DNA of 64,000 bases from Trichuris trichiura. Taxonomy: Eukaryota > Nematoda > Enoplea > Trichinellida > Trichuridae. The translations under genes were made by a program, and so were the position numbers. Under the pieces are notes generated by a model, which saw only the letters and a program-made list of their open reading frames with translations, was not told the origin of the DNA and searched no databases. The stretch covers positions 372,001-436,000 of the forward strand of contig JBAJFE010000047.1 of the NCBI GenBank assembly GCA_037903355.1, written 5' to 3'. Of the stretch, positions 55,709 through 64,000 are shown in pieces. Every line of letters begins with the position of its first letter. Within the stretch, counting starts at the first letter, position 1.

Positions 55709-56619
55709 CTGAAAACAAGCTCTGCAAAGGCTCAACGACGTTGGGTTTGCAAACTCAACGTGAAGCCCACTAAAAAGCTCGAGTGTTCAAGATTACGTTT
55801 ACGTGAGCATTCGTTGCTAAAGATATGGCACCTTTGATAGTGCCTGTTGTCACGTAATATTCCAGAAAAGGTATTTATGTGCTCTTAATTAACAGGTTTT
55901 GCTAGTGGGTTACCCTTCTAAACTATTGCTTCGTCGAATGTGTGAACACTTGGAACGATTACGTACTCGTTCATTAACCGTCTTCAACTAGAAAATCTAA
56001 TCGTTTCTTTTTGGTTTTGATTTGATACCAGAGCTGAAATTTGATAGTGGCCGTTTTCGTGAACCTTCCAGTGGTTCATACATTTGAAAGAATGCTTCAG
56101 AACGCACCCTAATGCAATAGAGTTCCTTCATCTATTATTGCCTGTCAGTTATGCATTTTCTAGAAGAAAATGCTACATGAATACGTTGCAGCCACGTGAA
56201 TGATTTACCCGTTCTAAAGGCAGAGCAGGTGAAAGCAAGTATGCCTGGCAACGAATGAAGGACACGAATTATACGTTTATATATTTGATCACTTATTGAC
56301 GTATAAATGTTAAATGGAGCAGTATACTTGATAATACATGCACTTACGTTGTATTCTGAGCAAGTTGTATAATCTCACTTGAACTGGATAATCAAAACTC
56401 TGCTACAATGTGTGACGTGTTGTTTTTACAGGAGGACGATAACACTGCAGAGACAAGGAACTCGTGAGTATGATTGAAGCAAGCAACTGATTTTAAATAA
56501 ACGAAACGATGCTTTAAATCATGAAAGAATGTTCCTGAAGATCAAACTGAGCTTACATTGGTACAAGCTTACTACGTTCAGTATGCGCTAACATGTTCCT
56601 CTGTAAGAACTGTTAAACT
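55709..56619. other. No supported gene
   Basis: Probable upstream region of the EGF-repeat gene. No features recognised. Confidence 0.4.
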
Positions 56620-58840
56620 GTAGAGCAATATTTCTCAAATTCAGGGTCGCCAGAGCACCCCTGAATTTCTCTGAGCCTTTGACACCCCAATTCTGATTGG
56701 CTGATTTTAAGCACGCTGATGAAGGATAGCAGGGACTAGGTTCTCAAACCTTTCCGCTTCATCGCCCCTCATTGAGAAGTTTTCCAATACGAATATTCGC
56801 AAGAAAATTTTGCAGAAAAAACTTCTACTTCTCGGCATGTAAAAGTTGCCCCATGCCACTTCTGCTTTTCCAATAACCATTTTGTGATGGGAATGTATCT
56901 GCATACCTTTCACATCTCCTTTCGCATGTTTCAAAAAAAAGGCGCCACGTAAGCAAGAAACGTTCATTAGCCTATCCCGAAAAAGCAAGCAACGTGTGCC
57001 TATTTGTATTTTTCCCCACACCAGACGGCATTGTAATGACAATGAACCAAACCGTAGCGAAAACAGTTAAGGAAGAAGATACAAAAGGAACTATAACGCA
57101 CGTTTGCGACTGCACATGAACAGAAACTACTCAATGTGAACGGTGCGCTTGGTGCAGTACGAGCAAGTTGTCTATATTTGGCTGCATCTTTGTCACCATC
57201 AGTCTATGGTTACCTCGATTCACTATGTCCCGCCGACTTCTCTTGCTACTTGGCAACTCTGTAACCGCGCTGAATCCGCATTCTGCTAGATGAGAAAATG
57301 AAAACGCAATAAGGAAGTTTTCTACAGGAGCTCATAACAGCGGATACAGATGCCTTATTTCGCGCTGTAGCCAAAACTGCTGATATCCGCTTTTCCATTT
57401 TACTCTCAGCTTTTCATTGCTTTGCAGTTCTATCAGTTTTTCTTGCAATGCCATTTCAGCTTCGCCTGCGCTGAACATAGGGTCTATTGCCCACTGGAAT
57501 TCTCATGTTAAGGATATCACTGAACCGTTCCGTGAAGTCAGCGTGCAGCATTTCCAAGTGTCGACAGTACACTTCAATTTCATGTTCAGCGATATCATGT
57601 TCCTCCTTCAGTGCAGCTAGAAGAGGAAATTAATAGAACTCATCACCTCGCAGGTTTCGTTTGAAAATTGGCACCTTCAGAACGAAAGCAGATATAACTC
57701 CTTTCCTTCTGATCAAGTCTAAATCTCCGTCCTGGAATTGCAAGTTGACTGCATTGAGCTTGCGATAAAAAACGGCCAAACACGCGATGTCCTTCTTGCT
57801 TTTTTTATCTTCTCTCGCAGAGGAAGTTTCACACACCACACAAATTCTAGAACTGTGTCAAAGTGGCTGTAAAACCGAGTTAAACAAGCACCCTTTTACA
57901 ACCAGCGAACGTCAGTGTAAAGTAACACGCGATTGAGGTCTTCATCATTCTGTTCACACAGCTGTCTGAATAATCTCTCATTCAGCGATTTACTTTTGAA
58001 ATTATTAAGCGTTGTGATAACAAATGGGAGTCATCGGTTTAAACGTTCGCTCAGGCGTCTTCCGGTTAAATCCTATCGGTGAATGACGCAACGAACCGCC
58101 AAAAAGCCCAGAATGAGCTGCTTCAAACGTGCGTGAAAACCCCTGTAGCAGCCCACCATCGACGGTGCTGCATCGGCTGCCGCAGCAACTATGCTCGCCA
58201 TAGGAATGTTGTTATCCTTGAACAACTTTTCTACAGCATGGAATATGGTCTCTCCTTTGGTATCTGTCGCCAGTTGTTTGGTAAATAACAGTTGCTGTAT
58301 CAGGGCTTCATCCTTTACGAATCTCATGTCACCTAAAAGCAATGCTTCATTGTTAGGCAAGATCCATTCATCATGCTGCAACAAAAAATGTGTTGCTCTC
58401 AAGAAGTCGCATAAAGTACGTTCTACGTCGTTGCTCATTTCTTCAATCCTTCTTTGCTCCATGTCATTACTGAAAGGTATCCTTCTGATTATTTCAGTTG
58501 GTGACATGTGCAGTACAGTCTGGATAACTTTGCTAATCACGGGAAGCAACAGTTGTTCCCCAGTGTTATGTGGCTTTCCACATTTTGCAACCACTAAGAG
58601 AATATTAGAAAACGCACGGAGATCGTCCTTATACTTTTATTATGCCGATGACAACATACGTGACAATGTTTTTTTTTGTAAAGAATTTCTGGTGAAGCGA
58701 CTGAAAGTAACAGATGTTCTTATCACGCACGTCTGGATGCACACTATTAGACTGGTCTTGTAACCTCGTTGGTTTCATTGATTCGTTCAAAAACGCTCCA
58801 CCACAAATCATATGCAATGGCAACCATTTATTCGCAAGTG
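56620..58840 (-). mobile_element. Second decayed hAT element, ZBED5/Buster-like
   Basis: Minus-strand pieces follow the order of a ZBED5-like hAT transposase: 58629-58823 (BED-zinc-finger-adjacent, SMKPTRLQDQSNSVHPDV), 58073-58594 (KCGKPHNTGEQLLLPVISKV, RIPFSNDMEQRRIEEMS, TDTKGETIFHAV, GCYRGFHARLKQ, CVIHR), 57630-57839 (KLNAVNLQFQDGDLDLI) and about 57050-57600 (dimerisation region, HLAECGFSAV, HQAHRSH). Stops and frameshifts separate them. The 3' end near 56620-56690 has a TTTCTCAAATTCAGGG stretch resembling a hAT terminus. It is longer than the 39.2-kb copy. Confidence 0.85.
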
Positions 58841-59030
58841 ATTAGACAAAAACGATACTGCAAATAATCTGATCTATTTTGCCTGCTTTCCTTTCTGATT
58901 TCTGTCATCGGAAAAAGCCCATGAAATGATGATATTTGTCGTTGCTGCATTAGAAGGATGAGAAGGTGCAGCAACGATACCGTTTAGTTGCAGTAAACGG
59001 CAATAACAAGAAAAAAATAATATAAATATA

Positions 59031-60192
59031 TAGTCGGCCCTCGTTATCTGCAATTGATTTGTCCCAAGGTTTAAACGTTACGCCGCGTTATATAGGCTAC
59101 CCTATGAAAAAGGCCAAATAGCTTATTATCTGGCCGCGCATTTCGTCCTGCACCCTTGAAGTTCTTCCGGAATGGTTACCACACGTTGTGATCCTTCGAA
59201 GCTTGGTACTACAGAATCCAGCTGCGAGAAAATGACATAAATGAGACCTCGCGTATTAAATGGGGTTAGCCATCACAGTCCTGAGCGTTAGATACAAGAA
59301 AGGATGAAAGTAAGATGCATTTTCTTTAAACGCCTGGGAAATGCCTTGTTTTAATGAGCTAAGGGATGTACTGGTTCGCGGAATGGGTACTGAGCAAGGG
59401 AAATATAAAATGCACAGGCGCACTTAAGCAGAAATACTCAACATCGCATAGAACAAATAAGTCTACGACACAAACGTTTGAGGCATCAAGAATCAGACAG
59501 TTTACCCGCTGTCTGTAGGTGGGCGCCGATCCCCCGGAAACGAGCCAGTCCTAGGGTTTCCTGGACTTATTGATAGCGAAACGTCTCCCCTTAAAATGTT
59601 AGGCTCCGCAGCTGCTGGAGCTTTACTTAAAAACTTTCTTATAGGGAACTTTCTCTTCCTTTTCTTCGCTTGGTCGAATAAATCTTGTAGCGGCTTCAAG
59701 GGAGCCATTATTCTTCGTATAACCCTGATGCCATGTTCCATGGATGGATCATATTCAGCAATCATATCCTTAAGACCTGAGCTTGCCAGAAAATACTCGC
59801 AAGCTTTTGCAGCGTTTAATCCGAGGATGTTTAAGCTCCTGTATCTTCCATAACGTCGTCGTCGCAGCCCGTAGGTGATTGCATCATTTCTTCGAGTTCC
59901 TCGTCAGTGGACAGTTTTTCACAATCTCCTATGCGCTTCCTGATATCGTCTTCTATCATGTCGGAGAAACCCCTCACTTTCCAACTCCTTGGCAATATTC
60001 ACTATGTCCGTGACCTCCTGATCGATGGGACCTAATTCCTCGCATTCACTGAATGCGTCTCTCCACAAACGCTTCCGGCAACCACTGACTGTTCTAGCAT
60101 TTATCTCGTATACTGTCGTGTAAAAGGAAATGTCTCTATTTCACGCCGGACAAGCTGCGTTGTATAGAACCGCGGATAACATGGGCTGACTG
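59031..60192 (-). mobile_element. Deleted Tigger/pogo-type element, copy 2
   Basis: This 1,162-bp element is flanked by TA. The left terminus reads TAGTCGGCCCTCGTTATCTG (first base changed from C) and the right terminus is its inverted counterpart with changes. Read on the minus strand it has the same structure as 6037-7208, including the same internal deletion. It retains a C-terminal transposase piece at 59502-59765 (MIAEYDPSMEHGI) and a further decayed piece at about 59840-60110. Confidence 0.9.
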
Positions 60193-60584
60193 TAATTATG
60201 TTGCTTCAAGGATGTGCTTACACATGTCATGACATTTTACATTGTGCGCAACCACGCGACAGCTATTTATGGTTGAAAGACTAAGGGGGCGGAATGCACA
60301 CTTGCTGTTACTGGTGCGATAGATTTGTTTAAGCTTTCTTTGCTTCTTGTATATTTTGTAAAAGCGAAATGTGACGGTAACGTTATTATAGTTGCATATT
60401 TTTTTGAGAGGTAAATTGCTTAAAGTGACCAGCTGCAATTAATCCATTTTTGTATTCGGGTACGGGAGGCTTTATCTTGAAAAGAACTTTTACTTGGTTG
60501 GGGAGAGGAGCTACCCACCGTTATGTTAAACTTAATTTGCAAAAGCAACTTCAGAATCGTCAAGGAAAACATTGAGCACTGAAC
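60193..60584. other. No supported gene; upstream of the small membrane-protein ORF
   Basis: Only a minus-strand 80-codon frame with no family match. It probably includes the promoter of the ORF at 60585. Confidence 0.4.
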
Positions 60585-60815
60585 ATGGACGGATCTGAGT
60601 TTGTCAAGGCAATGAACAGGGAACGCGGAAAAGTTCCTAGAGATGCTAAGAACATGCGACGCCTCGTAAGCTATTACATTTCTCTGGAGTACCGAAAGAC
60701 GGCATGCCTTTTAACAGGCTTAGGTTGTTTCATAGTTGGTTTTCTGGTTCACTGGTTTGACCTGTTTGATGTATCTCTAAGTAGACTTCAAAGTGCCCTA
60801 CGAACGAATGGATGA
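60585..60815 (+). CDS. Small single-pass membrane protein (76 aa)
   Basis: The ORF starts with ATG in a reasonable context (GAACATGG). A charged N-terminal half (MNRERGKVPRDAKNMRR) precedes one hydrophobic segment, TACLLTGLGCFIVGFLVH, then WFDLFDVSL. Size and layout resemble small mitochondrial or ER inner-membrane proteins, but I cannot name it. From 60728 on, the sequence is repeated in inverted orientation at 60900-61061. In that inverted copy the base pair after the codon for serine makes a GTAAGT donor, whereas here it is CTAAGT. So the last residues (LSRLQSALRTNG) may be read-through of a lost splice site, and the ORF may be the damaged copy of a spliced gene. Confidence 0.5.
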   Translation: MDGSEFVKAMNRERGKVPRDAKNMRRLVSYYISLEYRKTACLLTGLGCFIVGFLVHWFDLFDVSLSRLQSALRTNG

Positions 60816-61061
60816 GCAAATTGTTCGAGAAAATACAGAACAATTTGTATACCGTAAGTTTCGGAAGTGCTCTTGTTCTGTCGTCGAGCTCCCTTACACT
60901 GCTGACGATAGAAGAAGAGCAGTTCGGAAACGTACGGTATCCTAAGTGTTCTGTATTTTCTCTAACAATTTGCTTATCCAATCTTTGCTAGGGCACTTCG
61001 AAGTCTACTTACAGATACACCAAACAAGCCAAACCCGTGAACCAGAAGACCAACTATGAAA
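60728..61061. repeat. Imperfect inverted repeat, arms of about 160 bp
   Basis: The left arm 60728-60895 and right arm 60900-61061 are reverse complements with scattered mismatches and small gaps, and almost no loop. The left arm contains the 3' end of the small membrane-protein ORF. Confidence 0.9.
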
Positions 61062-61252
61062 GGTGCTGACAGTAGAAAAATGTATTTCTGAAAGTTGGGT
61101 GTAATAAAAAATTGTTTCAACGGGAAAGCTGTGCAACGTTAATACGACGTTGTACTGCGCTGTTGTTTAAATGTTCGATCTTCGTATTGAAAAAAATAAT
61201 CAGCCGTATACCGTTGCAACGACGTCTAACGCGTAGAAACGGTCACAGCTTA

Positions 61253-61258
61253 TTTATT
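61253..61258 (-). other. Polyadenylation signal of RPS6
   Basis: AATAAA on the minus strand about 25 bases after the RPS6 stop codon, which implies a very short 3' untranslated region, as is common for ribosomal-protein genes. Confidence 0.6.
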
Positions 61259-61283
61259 GGATTTCCATTCACTCGTTTATACT

Positions 61284-62755
61284 TCATTTCTTCTTTTTCT
61301 CTTTTTTGGCTTTCTCAGCTTTTGGCTGTTCCTTTGCCTTGCCAGCAGGTTTTTCCGTCTTCTTTTCCGCCTTTTTTGCTTTGCTAACTTCCTTTGCAGC
61401 AGCGGCGGCAACAGGTTTAGTTGGTGTAGCTTTTGCTCCACCTTTGCCGGGTACTGGTTTGACGCCAGCCTTAGCGGCTGTGGGTCTTTCGGGAGCCTTT
61501 GAGGAAATTTTCGCTTCAGCTTTGCCGGCAGCTAACTTTTTCGGGGCTTTCTCCAACTGCTTCGCTTTGGAACCCGCCTCTTTGCGAACAATCTTTTTCG
61601 CTTCTTCCGCGGTCTTTCCTATGGATATGCTCGACCTGCTGGTTGAACGGCGGGAACGCCTTTCCATTTTCTTCTCCTGAAATCTTTCGCTTATGGAAAG
61701 TTGACAATTCATTATTGCTGTACCCTATTTCGCTGGCTCAACAGTTTACGATATGCCGCTGCTTCTTCGCGACGCTTAATGGCCCTTTGGCGTTTTAGTG
61801 CCAAACGATGGCGCTTTCTTTGCAAAACCTGAGGAGTGATAAGTCGCTGTATTTTTGGAGCTCTCTCGCGTTGCTTTTTGCCTTTAAAGCGTAAAATAGA
61901 AGAATTCTGTATGAAATTAAAAATTTACCATCTTTCGGTGTTCCAACGGGGCGTCGTATAACGTACTTGCGGACGTCGTCTTCTTTAGACAAATTAAACA
62001 GTTTCCGAATTTTGGACGCCCGCTTTGGTCCCAGTCGGCGCGCGATAGTCTTGTCAGTCAATCCTGGAATTTCTCCTTCTCCTGCAACGTGAGCGGATGG
62101 AAGATAAACTCAAACTCTTCGTGGTACAGTACGCACCTTTCTTGACAATCACTAAACTCAAAACCGACAAATTCTGGTCAACTATACATCCATGAACGGA
62201 TTTGCGACGACGTTCGCCATCACGACGTGGACGATAGCAGGAATGGCCTTTCGATAACAGAAGTCGTACGCGCAAATTTGTTAAAACGCCCTGCTTCATT
62301 GGAAAGCCTTGCTTATCATTTCCGCCGGTTATACGAAAGACATAACCCTAACATGGAAGCAATAAGCTTGATCAAGAAAACATGGTAGCCTACCTTCCAT
62401 TCCTCTCCAAGAGGGGAAGCGTCAACCTCTTGGGCTATTCTCTTTTCGTAAAATATGCGTAGTTTTTTCTCATCATCAACTTCTATCAACTTTTGACAAG
62501 CAGTCGCCGGATAGGCTATATTCAACTAGAAAGCAGCACTAGCAAATAATAGCGAACTTTAGATAAAAACAATATATTAACACGCAGTGTCTCATCTAAT
62601 AAAAGATTTTCAACAATGAACGAACGAGTGAAAGCCGAAACCGATACACAGAGAATGTTCTCTGCCACGTTAGAGTAAAAGGTCAAAAAGTAAAATGCAA
62701 TTAATAGCAAAACCAACAGACAAGTAAAGTAAACTTTAGAAAAGCTTACCTTCAT
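61284..62755 (-). CDS. RPS6: 40S ribosomal protein S6 (eS6) with long Lys/Ala-rich tail
   Basis: Component of the small ribosomal subunit and target of S6 kinase. Six exons close in phase: 62750-62755 (ATGAAG only), 62394-62525, 62137-62347, 61929-62081, 61724-61881 and 61284-61676, giving 350 aa. Conserved blocks include [86 protein letters not shown] and [20 protein letters not shown]. The serine-rich segment [13 protein letters not shown] occupies the place of the S6-kinase sites. Human RPS6 ends there at 249 residues, whereas this frame continues about 105 residues rich in Lys, Ala, Pro and Glu (for example [19 protein letters not shown]). The two-codon first exon is typical of highly expressed ribosomal-protein genes. 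The gene lies head to head with SF3B1. Confidence 0.95.
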
Positions 62756-63316
62756 GATCACGGATTTCTTTGTGTAACGTCAATGCGCAACCAAGCTAAA
62801 CAACGCAAAACGTTTTAGTTAATTAGCAAAGCTTAGCACCTCGCCAACAAGCATAAGCGCTAAATTTGACACTCTTAAACTTTTCAGCAAAAGCTGCTAC
62901 ACGCGTTCCTGAACAAGTGACATGTATACCGTAAATGTGCTCAGGTACAATTTTATCAAAGTGTCAAGTGCTGCTCACTGCCTAAAAATGGGCTCAGCTT
63001 GAGCTCTACTGACTACAATAATTACAAAACTAAAATTATTTATACGGCAATTCCTAAAATGGAATGCGGAATATTTATTTAACTAAAAATTGTGCACATA
63101 GCCAGAATTCGCAAACACGACTGCATTAATCAATGCCAAAACGTTTTGTATATTGATTAAATTTAAAATTAGCAACCTGCGCAGTTGGTGTTGAACGGAA
63201 AAGTTAAAAACATCATTTTCTGGTACGGTAGTACTGATCTTTACTGACGTTCAGGCTTTTCCTACTGTAGCGTACTGCCATCACTGTGTTGTGGCTTGCA
63301 TTGTATTCGTTGCGAG
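62756..63316. promoter_or_regulatory. Shared intergenic region between RPS6 and SF3B1
   Basis: About 560 bases separate the start codons of two divergent housekeeping genes, so both promoters must lie here. I see no TATA box at a convincing distance from either start. Pyrimidine tracts near the RPS6 start could belong to a ribosomal-protein initiator. Confidence 0.45.
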
Positions 63317-64000
63317 ATGGACGGCCCGGCGATGACGGAAGAAGGTAAATGTGTTGTTTGATTGAAAGATCTTAAATCTTAGTGTGAATAGAATTAAATA
63401 TTCTCGTTTTGGCTTTCTCGACAAGCCCATGTAGTGCTCCTGAAGTAGACGCAATTTGTTTGCTGTCACTCTTGTTTTCACGTTCGCTTAGTGATATGTA
63501 AAAGTCTAACGGTAGTTTTCAGTTTTCAAACTGCGTATATTGCATTTCAGTTGGCTTAAAGCGCCATTGCGCTGGCAAATTAGCGAACGCTAATTTCCAA
63601 TCTAACGCATGTTGCTTTCAGAGATTGAGGCTCAAATTCGGGAGATTCAATCCCGAAGGAAAGCTTTCGTTCCAGACAAACCAACGAATGTTGCCACGTT
63701 TGGCGGAGCGGGAGAGTACGATCAACATATTTACGATCAGAGTGGTATAGACGACCGTTACGTCACTTCGATCGCACCTGGCGATCAAGATTTTGCGGTA
63801 TCATGTTTTTTTTAAATTTGTATCCATTGTTATCTCTTTGATTTCATATTCTCAGGACGAGGAGGATGGAGACGTTATGCAGAAGGGTCTTCGCGAGCGT
63901 CGGATGCTGTACACGGCGCCACAGGTTTTCCTTAGGGAGGCGGCGAAGGAGGACGATACGGTAACCCTTTTTGCCTTCTTTCAACAATGCAGAATTTTAA
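63317..64000 (+). CDS. SF3B1: Splicing factor 3B subunit 1, 5' end
   Basis: Large HEAT-repeat subunit of the U2 snRNP that grips the branch-point helix. Only the disordered N-terminus is in the window, in three exons that close in phase: 63317-63344, 63622-63797 and 63856-63960. The start reads MDGPAMTEEEIEAQIREIQ, matching the family's opening (IEAQIREIQ). Then come EYDQHIYDQSGIDDRYVTSI, comparable to the YDQEIY and YVTSIA segments of human SF3B1, and a DEEDGD stretch before a GTAACC donor at 63961. The short first exon is chosen because its nine codons plus one base join exactly to the acceptor at 63622. The gene continues beyond the window. Confidence 0.93.

Noticed and set aside
61306..61680. 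124-codon plus-strand ORF rich in Ala, Phe and Leu
   Set aside because: It is the antisense of the Lys/Ala-rich RPS6 tail, whose composition removes stops from the other strand.

Overview
This is a eukaryotic, almost certainly metazoan, window. Every gene I could rebuild is split by GT-AG introns, many only 40-70 bases long, and exon phases close across each junction. Compact genes, short introns, moderate GC and a mixed load of Tigger/pogo, hAT and Penelope-like elements suggest a small-genome invertebrate. A nematode, perhaps of the Trichuris/Trichinella branch, is my best guess, but this is inference and was not tested.

Layout. Positions 1-8.4 kb are mostly non-coding, with one orphan exon (1479-1641) and a deleted Tigger copy (6037-7208). 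Two minus-strand CENP-C paralogues lie in tandem: copy A (8459-about 11577, 5' end unresolved, with a 1.19-kb TA-flanked element just upstream) and copy B (15322-20701, complete, 18 exons, about 1,027 aa). A 46-bp perfect hairpin follows at 21.2 kb. Next is a long minus-strand coiled-coil gene (21984-27012, at least 15 exons) that may be a TPR/Megator-type nuclear-basket protein. The plus-strand type II phosphatidylinositol 4-kinase gene (29837-35940, 7 exons, 476 aa) carries a whole decayed Tigger element in its second intron.

From 36 to 45 kb the sequence is poor in genes. It holds a diverged direct repeat, a hAT (ZBED5/Buster-like) transposase remnant and a pogo (POGK-like) transposase remnant. 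From 45 to about 55.7 kb runs a minus-strand gene for a large secreted or membrane protein with ten EGF-like modules, each on its own phase 1-1 exon. Its introns contain a hAT MITE with target-site duplication and a back-to-back Penelope-like element with hammerhead-like motifs. From 56.6 to 60.2 kb lie a second hAT remnant and a second deleted Tigger.

The right end has a 76-codon membrane-protein ORF whose 3' part is repeated in inverted orientation. It is followed by RPS6 (minus, 61284-62755, with a long Lys/Ala-rich tail) and the 5' end of SF3B1 (plus, from 63317), arranged head to head over about 560 bases.

The genes are unrelated housekeeping or structural genes (kinetochore, nuclear pore, lipid kinase, ribosome, spliceosome) and do not form one pathway. 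The most unusual material is the CENP-C duplication with a local conversion-like tract over the CENP-C motif, the inverted Penelope-like element, the RPS6 tail and the inverted copy of the small membrane gene.
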